In this document: piece after piece, positions 9,544 to 18,448 of the stretch | Position numbering within the stretch: position 1 is the first letter of the stretch | Layout: the number at the start of each line of letters is the position of its first letter | Origin: Prevotella sp. | Lineage (GTDB): Bacteria > Bacteroidota > Bacteroidia > Bacteroidales > Bacteroidaceae | Length of the DNA stretch: 43,612 nucleotides | NCBI GenBank assembly: GCA_022764085.1 | Contig: JALERP010000131.1 | Coordinates: 1-43,612 of the forward strand | Direction: 5' to 3' | The notes under the pieces: generated by a model | The model's database searches: none | What the model was told of the DNA's origin: nothing | Seen by the model: only the letters and a program-made list of their open reading frames with translations | Made by a program: the position numbers and the translations under genes

Positions 9544-10299
9544 ATGAAGATAGCATTGATTGGCTATGGCAAGATGGGCAAGATGATAGAGCAGATAGCC
9601 CTTAGCCGCGGCCACGAGATTGTCAGTATCATTGACATCGACAACCAGCAGGACTTTGACAGTCCGGAGTTTGCATCAGCCGACGTGGCCATAGAATTTA
9701 CCGCCCCCCATGTTGCATACGGCAACTACCTAAAGGCATTCAGCCACGGGGTGAAGGTGGTGAGCGGTTCAACCGGATGGATGAACGACCACAAGAGCGA
9801 CGTGGAGCGGCTGTGTAATGAAGAAGGCAACACCCTATTCTGGGCATCGAACTTCTCCATCGGCGTAGCCATTTTCTCGGCCGTCAACCGCTATCTTGCC
9901 AAGATAATGAACGGATTCCCGCAGTATGACGTGGAGATGGAGGAAGTGCACCATATACACAAGTTCGACGCGCCGAGCGGAACGGCCATAACCCTTGCAG
10001 AAGAAATCGTGGCAGACTTGGATCGCAAGAACGACTGGACAAAGGGCACTCTGCTTGCCCCCGACGGCACGGTGAGCGGGGAGAAAGAAGCCGCCGCCGA
10101 CAAGTTGCGCATCGACAGCATACGCCGCGACGAGGTACCGGGAATACATACCATCAAATATGACAGCGAGGCCGACTGCATCACCATCACCCACGATGCA
10201 CATTCGCGCAAGGGATTTGCGCTGGGAGCCGTGCTCGCCGCTGAGTTTACAAAAGACCACAAAGGCCTGCTCACCATATCCGACATGTTTAAGTTTTAA
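9544..10299 (+). CDS. dapB: 4-hydroxy-tetrahydrodipicolinate reductase
   Basis: MKIALIGYGKMGKMIEQIA...; EVHHIHKFDAPSGTAITLAEEI is the DapB signature. Confidence 0.97.
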   Translation: MKIALIGYGKMGKMIEQIALSRGHEIVSIIDIDNQQDFDSPEFASADVAIEFTAPHVAYGNYLKAFSHGVKVVSGSTGWMNDHKSDVERLCNEEGNTLFWASNFSIGVAIFSAVNRYLAKIMNGFPQYDVEMEEVHHIHKFDAPSGTAITLAEEIVADLDRKNDWTKGTLLAPDGTVSGEKEAAADKLRIDSIRRDEVPGIHTIKYDSEADCITITHDAHSRKGFALGAVLAAEFTKDHKGLLTISDMFKF

Positions 10300-10372
10300 C
10301 TTTTATTGATGTAGCATTTCCGAAAACAATATAGTCTAAGTAACAGATTTTTAGACTACAAAATAACAGATA

Positions 10373-11809
10373 ATGGAAGATTTAAAGAAAAAGAAACTCA
10401 ACATGAAGGTGCAGTGGACGAAATTCCTCGTTGTGCTGCTGTTATACATTGCCTTTCTCGTATGGCTAAAGAGCTGGCTGGGCGTCATCGTCATCCCGTT
10501 TATTTATGACGTATATATAACAAAGAAGATAAAATGGCAGTGGTGGAAGGATGCCGACGGACCAGTGAGGTTCGTAATGTCGTGGGTGGATGCCTTGGTG
10601 TTCGCTCTCGTGGCAGTGTATTTCATCAACCTGTTCTTCTTCCAGAACTATGTGATACCGTCGAGTTCACTGGAAAAGTCATTGCTCACAGGCGATTACC
10701 TCTTTGTGAGCAAGGTAAGTTACGGACCACGCATACCCGAAACACCGTTGACCATGCCCTTGACGCAGCATACCCTGCCCGTGGTTGACTGCAAGTCGTA
10801 TATCGAGTGGCCGCACTGGGACTATCGCCGCGCCGAAGGTCTTGGCAAGGTAGAGCTGAACGACATCGTGGTGTTCAACTATCCCGCGGGCGACACACTC
10901 TGCTCGGCTCCGCAATATCAGGCAGCTGACTATTACCAGATGTGCTACGGCATTGGTTATCAGGTATATCCCCAACGTCCTAACCCCGATTCTCTTTCAT
11001 ACGAGATGAGGGAGAAATATTTCTCGACAATATACAACGCCGGAAGGGACATTATAAAGCAGAGCAAGACTGAATACGGCGATATAATCACACGTCCCAC
11101 CGATCGTCGCGAGAACTACGTGAAGAGATGCGTGGGACTGCCCGGTCAGACCTTGCAGATAAAGAACCGCGTAGTATTCCTCGACGGCAAGCCAAACAAG
11201 GAACCCGACAATGTGCAGTATTCATATTACGTGAAACTGAAGCAGAGAATACCTGAGAACTTGCTCGAAGAACTCGGTATATCAATGGAAGACCTCACAA
11301 GCCTCAATACAGCCGGTTATCTGCCTTTGACCAAGCATGCGGTGGCAGTGTTGTCACAGCGCAAGGACATAGTGGAGAGCATTACAATTAATACAGATGC
11401 CTCAGATACAGACATATATCCGCTAAACGGCAACAAGCACTGGACACGCGACAACTACGGACCGGTGTGGATTCCCGCGAAGGGCAAGAGCATCAACCTT
11501 ACGCTCGACAACCTTGCCGTGTATGAGCGACCCATCAGGGTGTATGAGAACAACGACCTGAAGGTGAAGGACGGCAAGATATACATCAACGGCAAGGAGG
11601 CAAAGAGTTATACCTTCAAGATGGACTACTACTGGATGATGGGCGACAACCGCCATAACTCAGCCGACTCGCGCTATTGGGGATTCGTGCCCGAAGACCA
11701 TGTGGTGGGCAAACCAATCTTCATCTGGTGGTCGAGCGACCCCGACCGCTCCGGATTCGGAGGCATACGCTGGAACCGCATCTTCAATTTCGTGGATAAT
11801 ATCAAGTGA
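10373..11809 (+). CDS. lepB: Signal peptidase I (long Bacteroidetes form)
   Basis: IPSSSLEKSLLTGDYLFVSKVSYGPRIP, RRENYVKRCVGLPGQTLQIKN and YYWMMGDNRHNSADSRYWGFVPEDHVVGKP are S26 motifs. Confidence 0.96.
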   Translation: MEDLKKKKLNMKVQWTKFLVVLLLYIAFLVWLKSWLGVIVIPFIYDVYITKKIKWQWWKDADGPVRFVMSWVDALVFALVAVYFINLFFFQNYVIPSSSLEKSLLTGDYLFVSKVSYGPRIPETPLTMPLTQHTLPVVDCKSYIEWPHWDYRRAEGLGKVELNDIVVFNYPAGDTLCSAPQYQAADYYQMCYGIGYQVYPQRPNPDSLSYEMREKYFSTIYNAGRDIIKQSKTEYGDIITRPTDRRENYVKRCVGLPGQTLQIKNRVVFLDGKPNKEPDNVQYSYYVKLKQRIPENLLEELGISMEDLTSLNTAGYLPLTKHAVAVLSQRKDIVESITINTDASDTDIYPLNGNKHWTRDNYGPVWIPAKGKSINLTLDNLAVYERPIRVYENNDLKVKDGKIYINGKEAKSYTFKMDYYWMMGDNRHNSADSRYWGFVPEDHVVGKPIFIWWSSDPDRSGFGGIRWNRIFNFVDNIK

Positions 11810-11813
11810 TTTG

Positions 11814-11967
11814 AACACAGAGATAAGGAGACACAGAGTTTTTTTTAGTTGACAGGGATTTTTTGAAGAAATAAACTGTAAAGAAGAAAATGCAATCAGT
11901 GGCGGTATCAGGCTGGCTGATTAAGCAAAGAGAGCAAAAAACTCTGTGACTCCGTAACTCTGTGTTT
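11814..11967. repeat. MITE-like element (about 154 bp) with about 32-bp terminal inverted repeats
   Basis: aacacagagataaggagacacagagtttttt ... aaaaaactctgtgactccgtaactctgtgttt. Confidence 0.8.
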
Positions 11968-11980
11968 ATATAAAATAAGT

Positions 11981-12607
11981 ATGAACGCATTATTGTCAAC
12001 AACATATTTCGGTCCTGTTCAGTGGTATCAGAAGCTGAACAGGGCCGATATGTCGTATATAGAGTGCTATGACAGCTATCGCAAACAGACATACCGCAAC
12101 CGCTGCGTCATAGCCACCACCAACGGCCTGCAGGCACTCACCATACCAGTGGAACGCCCCGACGGCGGACTGCATTCCACACTGATGAAAGACCTTCGCA
12201 TAAGCGACCACGGCAACTGGCGACACCTTCATTGGCATGCGCTCATGTCGGCATATTCCGAGTCGCCTTTCTTTGAATATTATGCAGATGACATACATCC
12301 GTTCTACGAGAAGAAATGGGAATATCTGTTTGATTTTAATATGGAGGCTTGCGAGACTGTATGCTCATTGCTTGACATACAGCCTGTTATGCGCAGCACA
12401 ACGGAATATATAAAAACAGATGAACTCCCCGAAGGCATAATTGACTTCAGGGAGTCCATCGACCCGAAGCATCCCGCAGAGGATGCCGACTTCGTGCCCC
12501 GCAGATATTATCAGGTGTTTGAGCGCAAGACAGGATTCCAACCCAACCTAAGCATTCTTGACCTTCTGTTCAATATGGGGCCCGAAGGAATATTCTACTT
12601 GCGATAG
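11981..12607 (+). CDS. WbqC family protein
   Basis: STTYFGPVQWYQKLNRADMSYIECYDSYRKQTYRNRCVIATTNGLQALTIPVE; follows dapB-lepB. Confidence 0.88.
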   Translation: MNALLSTTYFGPVQWYQKLNRADMSYIECYDSYRKQTYRNRCVIATTNGLQALTIPVERPDGGLHSTLMKDLRISDHGNWRHLHWHALMSAYSESPFFEYYADDIHPFYEKKWEYLFDFNMEACETVCSLLDIQPVMRSTTEYIKTDELPEGIIDFRESIDPKHPAEDADFVPRRYYQVFERKTGFQPNLSILDLLFNMGPEGIFYLR

Positions 12608-13158
12608 CCGCACTTAGGGCATACGCCGTTCTCGTCGAGCGAGATGCCGCAGAGCGGGCAGCGGTCAATCTGCTTTCTGTCGCTGAATTCGGCAGATGCG
12701 GCATTGACACCACTGGTGAAGGTAATCTTGGCGATGTTGAGCTTGTCCTTCAGCAGGTCATAAACAATCTTGATCATACCCTCAACCGTCATCGTCTCCT
12801 TGGTGACGACAAGACGAGAGTCGGGATATGCCTGAGCCAGCTCGGTCTTGAAAGCCTCGCCCTTCATGGTGTTGCGCGGATGACCGTTCTTGATACCCTG
12901 CTTCTCATATACGTCGAGGATAGCCGGCAGCAGCGGGTCATCCTCGCGCAGGATGAGAGCGTGGTCAAAGTTCTTAAGCACGTCCCATGCCACCTTCTGT
13001 ATCTCGTTGCAGGGATATACCATGTTAACACCCTCGTTTACTGAATCTTCAACCTCGATGGTCAGAACGCCCGTGTGGCCGTGAAGATACTGAGCCTCGC
13101 CCTGGAAACCATAGAATCTGTGTGCATACTGCAAATCGAATGTCGTGATACTTCTCAT
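12595..13158 (-). CDS. 6-carboxytetrahydropterin synthase/PTPS-like protein with C-terminal zinc ribbon
   Basis: FDLQYAHRFYGFQGEAQYLHGHTGVLTIEVED, NFDHALIL and TVEGMI; the C-terminus RCPLCGISLDENGVCPKCGYRK is a CxxC...CxxC ribbon. Confidence 0.85.
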   Translation of the reverse strand: MRSITTFDLQYAHRFYGFQGEAQYLHGHTGVLTIEVEDSVNEGVNMVYPCNEIQKVAWDVLKNFDHALILREDDPLLPAILDVYEKQGIKNGHPRNTMKGEAFKTELAQAYPDSRLVVTKETMTVEGMIKIVYDLLKDKLNIAKITFTSGVNAASAEFSDRKQIDRCPLCGISLDENGVCPKCGYRK

Positions 13159-13211
13159 ACCTTAATCTCCTTTAATCTTTAATGGGTTAATAATTGTTCT
13201 TTTTCTGGTGC

Positions 13212-13219
13212 AAAGTTAC
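13212..13219 (-). promoter_or_regulatory. TAACTTTG -7 box upstream of the PTPS-like gene
   Basis: caaagtta on + strand. Confidence 0.55.
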
Positions 13220-13276
13220 GAATAATCCTTCAATAATGCAAACTTAAAATATCTATCAGACAATAGATTTTGTCTA

Positions 13277-14944
13277 TCAATACTTGAAAGAGCTGCCCCC
13301 GAGGAACTCCCTGAGCAGTGACGTGGGCGGCACCTGGCGGTCGGGAATCGGACGGATGTACTTAAGGAACTTCTTCAGCCTGTATGCCACAGAATATTCC
13401 TCGCAGTTCTCGGGCACCTGCTCCAGTATTGGTTCAGCCTGCAGCTTTATCACTGCCAGTTCAAACAGCATAGCCGTATTGAACATCACGTCGGCATTCT
13501 CCTGAAATGGGAATATCCACTTGTTCTCGCCCGCCCTCACCGAAGGCCATCGGCGTATGGTCTCCTGTGCGCTCACACCGCGGTATTTGTAGTCGCGTAT
13601 GATTCGGCGCAGCAGTCGGTTGTCGGTAGTGGGGATATAGTTGTGGTCGTCGATAAGCATGGTGGTGAGTGCTGAGGCATATACACGGTATTTCCTGTCC
13701 TCGGGTATCTGCGCCGTGAGCATCGGGTTGAGGGCGTGGATGCCTTCCACCACGAGAATCTCGTCATCCTTCAGTCTCAGCTTTTTCCCGCTCTTCTCGC
13801 TCTTGCCGGTCTGGAAGTTATATCGCGGCAGTTCCACTTCCTCCCCAGCCAACAGTGCGTTCATCTGCTCGTTGAGCAATGGGATGTTGAGAGCCTCCAC
13901 ATGCTCAAAGTCATAGTCGCCGCTCTCGTCCATAGGAGTCTTTTCGCGGTCAACGAAGTAATCATCAAGCGATATGCCAACCGGCTTGATGCCGTTGGTG
14001 AGCAGTTGTATTGAGAGTCGCTTGCATGTGGTGGTCTTTCCGCTCGACGATGGTCCGGCTATAAGCACCATCTTCACGTTCTTGCGCGACGCAATCTCCT
14101 CGGCAATCTTGGCGAGCTTCTTCTCCTGCAATGCCTCGGCCAGGTTGATAAGGTCGGTGCTGAACCTGTGCTCCACGGCAGAGTTAAGGTCGCCGATGGT
14201 GCGCAGTCCGAGAATGTTCTGCCAGCGGTGATGCTCCTTGAATATCTCGAACAGCTTGTCCTGTCGAATCAGCTCACCCAGTTTCGAGGGGTCTTTCTGC
14301 GATGGTATGCGCAGCAGCATGCCGTCGTAGTACTTTACCAGTTCAAAGAGATGAATCTGCGACGTGTTTATAAGCAATGTTCCGTAATAGTAGTCAGAAT
14401 ATCCGTCGATGTCGTAGTATTCGGTATAAAGTTTTCCCGTGCTTTTCAGCAGTTTCACTTTAGTGTCGTCGCCGAGTTGCGTGAACATCCTGATAGCCTC
14501 CTCCGTAGTACATTCATGCCTTGTTATAGGCAATTTGGCGTCAATAATCTCCTTCATGCGCGTAGAGATGCGTTCTACGTCCTCGTCGTTGATGGCGCGC
14601 CCGAGCTGCAGGTCGCAGTAGTAGCCATTCGACACGGGAATATCGATGACCATCTTTTTCCCAGGATATAATTCGGATGCCGCCTTGCATAATATAAAAA
14701 ATAATGTACGCGTGTAAGCCCTAAGGCCCGACGCAGAGCGCAGGTCGAGGAACTCCACGTCCTTGTTGTGATAAACTCGGTAATCAAGGCCTTCAACCTT
14801 GTTATTTACCCTCGCATTCACTGGTCCGAAGTCCATTTTTAGGCCAAAATCAAAAAAAATCTCAGAAAGTGAGCTTCCGATGCTGATATTTTGAGATTTT
14901 TTATTATTTTTGCAACGGATTTGTACTACTTGTTTCATTTCCAT
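13277..14944 (-). CDS. Nucleoside (uridine) kinase-like protein with N-terminal threonyl-tRNA synthetase-like/TGS region
   Basis: VLIAGPSSSGKTTTCKRLSIQL P-loop; DDYFVDREKTPMDESGDYDFEHVEAL uridine-kinase-like motif. Confidence 0.88.
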   Translation of the reverse strand: MEMKQVVQIRCKNNKKSQNISIGSSLSEIFFDFGLKMDFGPVNARVNNKVEGLDYRVYHNKDVEFLDLRSASGLRAYTRTLFFILCKAASELYPGKKMVIDIPVSNGYYCDLQLGRAINDEDVERISTRMKEIIDAKLPITRHECTTEEAIRMFTQLGDDTKVKLLKSTGKLYTEYYDIDGYSDYYYGTLLINTSQIHLFELVKYYDGMLLRIPSQKDPSKLGELIRQDKLFEIFKEHHRWQNILGLRTIGDLNSAVEHRFSTDLINLAEALQEKKLAKIAEEIASRKNVKMVLIAGPSSSGKTTTCKRLSIQLLTNGIKPVGISLDDYFVDREKTPMDESGDYDFEHVEALNIPLLNEQMNALLAGEEVELPRYNFQTGKSEKSGKKLRLKDDEILVVEGIHALNPMLTAQIPEDRKYRVYASALTTMLIDDHNYIPTTDNRLLRRIIRDYKYRGVSAQETIRRWPSVRAGENKWIFPFQENADVMFNTAMLFELAVIKLQAEPILEQVPENCEEYSVAYRLKKFLKYIRPIPDRQVPPTSLLREFLGGSSFKY

Positions 14945-15025
14945 TAAAATTTTGAAGTTTCACGGTGTAAAGATACATCTAAAAAACGAGACTGCAAAGA
15001 AAGAACAATTAAATAAAGTAAAAAT

Positions 15026-16729
15026 ATGTCGATTTGGATTTTTTTTAAGATTATTGGATCACTTGCCCTGCTGATTTACGGTATGAAAGTGATGAGCGAA
15101 GCCTTGCAGAAGATGGCGGGCTCGCAGTTGCGACACATTCTCGCGACGATGACCAAGAACCGTTTCACCGGAATGTTCACCGGTATGTTCGTAACCTGTT
15201 CCGTGCAGTCCTCGTCTGCCACCACGGTAATGACGGTGTCGTTCGTCAATGCCGGACTTCTCACTCTCGCCCAGGCGATATCCGTGATTATGGGTGCCAA
15301 TATCGGTACAACGCTCACGGCATGGATTATGAGCCTTGGATTTAATGTTGACCTCACCACGGTGGTATTCCCGGCTTTCTTCCTCGGCATCATGCTTATC
15401 TACTCCAAGAGCAAGCGGTACATTGGAGATTTTCTCTTCGGTATAGCTTTCCTGTTTTTCTCACTCGTTCTTCTTAGCGGGGCAGGAAAGGAACTCGACC
15501 TCGAACACAATCCCGACGTTATCAATTTCTTTGCCAGCTTCGACACAGGCAGTCATCTCACCATCATCATCTTCCTTCTTATAGGCACGGTTATCACCTG
15601 CATAGTGCAGTCTTCGGCTGCCGTGATGGCCATCACCATTCTTCTCTGCTCCACGGGTGTGCTGCCCATATATCTCGGCATTGCCCTCGTGTTGGGAGAG
15701 AACATCGGTACCACCGCCACTGCCAATCTTGCCGCCCTCGGAGCCAACGCACAGGCACGCCGAGCAGCCTTGGCGCACTTGGTGTTCAACGTGATAGGTG
15801 TTGTATGGGTGCTCTGCCTCTTCTATCCTTTCGTTGATATGGTGTGCTCTTTAGTTCATTATAATCCAAACGACCATAGTCTCACGCAGGCTCAGCTTGC
15901 AGCCCGCCTGCCCATTATACTTGCCGCTTTCCATACATGTTTCAATGTCACTAACACATTTATCCTGATATGGTTTATTCCGCAGATTGAGAAGCTTGTA
16001 TGCCGCATCATCAAGCCCAAGACCACTGAGGACGAGGAGGAGTTCCGACTCAGCTATATCGGTGGCAACACCATCATGAAGACTCCTGAGCTCTCGGTGC
16101 TTGAGGCACAGAAGGAGATACAGGTGTTTGCCGAGCGTGTGCAGAAGATGTTCTCGATGGTGCGCGAACTGTTGGGAGTAACCGACGACACTGCCTTCAA
16201 CAAGCTCTTCTCGCGCATTGAGAAGTATGAGAGCATCACCGACAATATGGAGATTGAAATCGCCAAGTATCTCGACGGTGTGAGCGACGCTCATCTCTCT
16301 GATGACACCAAGGCTAAGATACGTGGCATGTTGCGCGAGATTTCAGAGTTGGAGAGCATAGGCGACAGTTGCTACAACATAGCGCGCACCATGAACCGCA
16401 AGAAGGGCGGCAAGGAGGACTTCACCGACAGTCAGTATGGGCATATCCATCAGATGTTTGAACTCACCGACGACAGCCTCACCCAGATGAATGTGCTGCT
16501 GCTCGGACGCAAGGACAACTTCGATGTCAACCGCTCGTTCAATATCGAGAACGAAATCAACAACTATCGCAACCAGTTGCGCAACCAGAACATCAGCGAT
16601 GTCAACGACCACGAGTATTCTTATGCTATCGGTACGATGTATATGGACATTGTTGGCGAGTGCGAGAAACTGGGTGACTATGTCATCAACGTGATTGAAG
16701 CAAGAATGGGTATGCGTCAGGCACACTGA
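15026..16729 (+). CDS. Na/Pi cotransporter family protein with C-terminal PhoU-like domain
   Basis: SLALLIYGMKVMSEALQKMAG; VQSSSATTVMTVSFVNAGLL and VQSSAAVMAITILL QSS repeats. Confidence 0.93.
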   Translation: MSIWIFFKIIGSLALLIYGMKVMSEALQKMAGSQLRHILATMTKNRFTGMFTGMFVTCSVQSSSATTVMTVSFVNAGLLTLAQAISVIMGANIGTTLTAWIMSLGFNVDLTTVVFPAFFLGIMLIYSKSKRYIGDFLFGIAFLFFSLVLLSGAGKELDLEHNPDVINFFASFDTGSHLTIIIFLLIGTVITCIVQSSAAVMAITILLCSTGVLPIYLGIALVLGENIGTTATANLAALGANAQARRAALAHLVFNVIGVVWVLCLFYPFVDMVCSLVHYNPNDHSLTQAQLAARLPIILAAFHTCFNVTNTFILIWFIPQIEKLVCRIIKPKTTEDEEEFRLSYIGGNTIMKTPELSVLEAQKEIQVFAERVQKMFSMVRELLGVTDDTAFNKLFSRIEKYESITDNMEIEIAKYLDGVSDAHLSDDTKAKIRGMLREISELESIGDSCYNIARTMNRKKGGKEDFTDSQYGHIHQMFELTDDSLTQMNVLLLGRKDNFDVNRSFNIENEINNYRNQLRNQNISDVNDHEYSYAIGTMYMDIVGECEKLGDYVINVIEARMGMRQAH

Positions 16730-16752
16730 CCCGGCGCGTCCCCCCTCTTTTT

Positions 16753-17007
16753 CTCAACTTTCAGAAGCAGTTTTTTAAAAGGAGTTAAGGAGTTAAGGAG
16801 TTGAGGAGTTAAGGAGTTAAAGGAGTTAAAGGAGTTAAGGAGTTAAAGGAGTTAAGGAGTTAAGCCAAATGTCTTTGCGTTTACATCATACGCTCTAAAC
16901 TAATGGCTTAACTCCTTAACTTCTTAACTCCTTAACTCCTCAACCCCTCAACTCCTTAACTCCTCAACCCCTCAACTCCAAAAACACAGATTATTTCCGA
17001 AAGTTGA
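16753..17007. repeat. Inverted-repeat element carrying (GGAGTTAA)n ... (TTAACTCC)n hairpin arms
   Basis: ctcaactttcagaag ... tttccgaaagttga outer ends; multiple ggagttaag units facing multiple ttaactcct units around a loop at about 16865-16900. Confidence 0.85.
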
Positions 17008-17029
17008 ATACAACACTTCCTCCACTTTG

Positions 17030-18262
17030 CTATCGTATAATCAAAGTAGTCAATCTCTCGGGAGCGAATATCTCCTTCGCCACCTGCTGGATGTTGTCGG
17101 CGGTAAGAGCGTCGATGCGGTTGAAAAGGTCGGTGATGTCCTTTTCCCAACCATAATGCAGAAAACTCTTACCGAAGTCGAGGGCAAAGCTCTCGCGGTT
17201 GTCGCAAGCCACTCCCAACTGTCCCTTAATCTGCCTCTTGGCGGCATTCAGCTGTGCCGTGGTAAGTGGCTTATCCATTACACGCTGCAGTTCCTTGCTC
17301 ACTAATTTCATACAGTGCTTCACGTCGTGCGGGTCGCAGCCGAAGTAAGTACACCATACCCCCGTGTCGCTGTAGCTCACCATCGTACTCTCCACGGTAT
17401 ATACCAATCCGTTGCGCTCCCTGAGCGAAAGGTTCAGACGGGCGTTCATCCCCGGTCCTCCTAATATGTTATTTAAAAGGTATAGGGCAATACGTCGCTC
17501 ATCGTGTACGCTGTATGCCCTGTTGCCTATCATTACGTGCGCCTGGTGAGTGCCTTTTTCCACGAATTTTGTCTGTGGTGTGTATTGCGGCAGAGGTGCT
17601 ACTATTTCGGCATCGCCTATTGTCGGTTTCTGTTCCCCGAATCCTTTCGTTGCCCTTTTCAGAAGGGTCTCCAGTCGTTTGAAGCTGATGTCACCGTAAG
17701 CGAAGAATACGGCGTTGTGCGGTTTGTAGAACCGTTGTGTGAAAGCCTTGGCGGTTTCGCTCTTGTATGTGCGCAACTGTTGCGCATCGCCCAAGATATT
17801 ATGGCCGAGCGGATGTCCGTTGAAGATGATATTCTCGAAAAGGTCGTATATCAGTTCGGCTGGCGAGTCGTTGTAGCTCTCTATCTCATCGCAAATCACC
17901 TCTATTTCCCTGTCTATTTCCGCCTGTGGATATTGGCTGTGGAAGACAATATCCGATAGCAGATCAACGGCCTTGGGAAAATGTTCCTTTAGTATGGCGG
18001 CATAATACACCGTGTCCTCCTTGTTGGTGAATGCGTTAATCTCACCACCCACCGTTTCAAGGCAGTTGATGATATTGAGTGCGCGTCGGCGCTCGGTACC
18101 CTTGAATGTGGTGTGCTCGCAGAAATGGGCCACACCTTCCTCGCCAGGCAGTTCATTGCGTGTTCCGGCATTGATGCCGAAACCGCAATATACTACCTGT
18201 GACGTGGACGGAAGATGGATTATCCTAAGTCCGTTGGCGAGTGTGGCTGTATTATATTTCAA
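17030..18262 (-). CDS. M16 family insulinase-like metallopeptidase
   Basis: GVAHFCEHTTFKGTERR (HxxEH) and YNDSPAELIYDLFENIIFNGHPLGHNILG. Confidence 0.95.
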   Translation of the reverse strand: MKYNTATLANGLRIIHLPSTSQVVYCGFGINAGTRNELPGEEGVAHFCEHTTFKGTERRRALNIINCLETVGGEINAFTNKEDTVYYAAILKEHFPKAVDLLSDIVFHSQYPQAEIDREIEVICDEIESYNDSPAELIYDLFENIIFNGHPLGHNILGDAQQLRTYKSETAKAFTQRFYKPHNAVFFAYGDISFKRLETLLKRATKGFGEQKPTIGDAEIVAPLPQYTPQTKFVEKGTHQAHVMIGNRAYSVHDERRIALYLLNNILGGPGMNARLNLSLRERNGLVYTVESTMVSYSDTGVWCTYFGCDPHDVKHCMKLVSKELQRVMDKPLTTAQLNAAKRQIKGQLGVACDNRESFALDFGKSFLHYGWEKDITDLFNRIDALTADNIQQVAKEIFAPERLTTLIIR

Positions 18263-18265
18263 TTT

Positions 18266-18431
18266 TTAATTTTAATTGACTTCGTTGATTGCTGGCTTCA
18301 CTTTGACTTCGTCTTCCTCTGTCGCGACTCGGGATAGCACGAGCAAGCTCGGCTCTCCTCTCACTGCTCCATCGGTTCAGCATAGCTCGAGCATGCTCGG
18401 CTCTGCATTCGGTTTGCGCAGCAATTCTTAA
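18266..18431. repeat. Intergenic repeat, long copy
   Basis: gacttcgttgattgctggcttcac ... cagcatagctcgagcatgctcggctctgcattcggtttgcgcagcaattcttaatt; shares both ends with 19655-19740. Confidence 0.8.
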
Positions 18432-18448
18432 TTTTTAATTCTTAATTC

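Noticed and set aside
14850-14905. Hairpin-like aaaaaatctcaga...ttttgagatttttt as a terminator
   Set aside because: Lies inside the N-terminal coding sequence of the nucleoside kinase (KNNKKSQNIS...SEIFFDFG); more simply explained by coding.
16781-16980. Possible CRISPR array (GGAGTTAA repeats)
   Set aside because: Units are only 8-9 bp, contiguous without spacers, and inverted about a centre; no cas genes.
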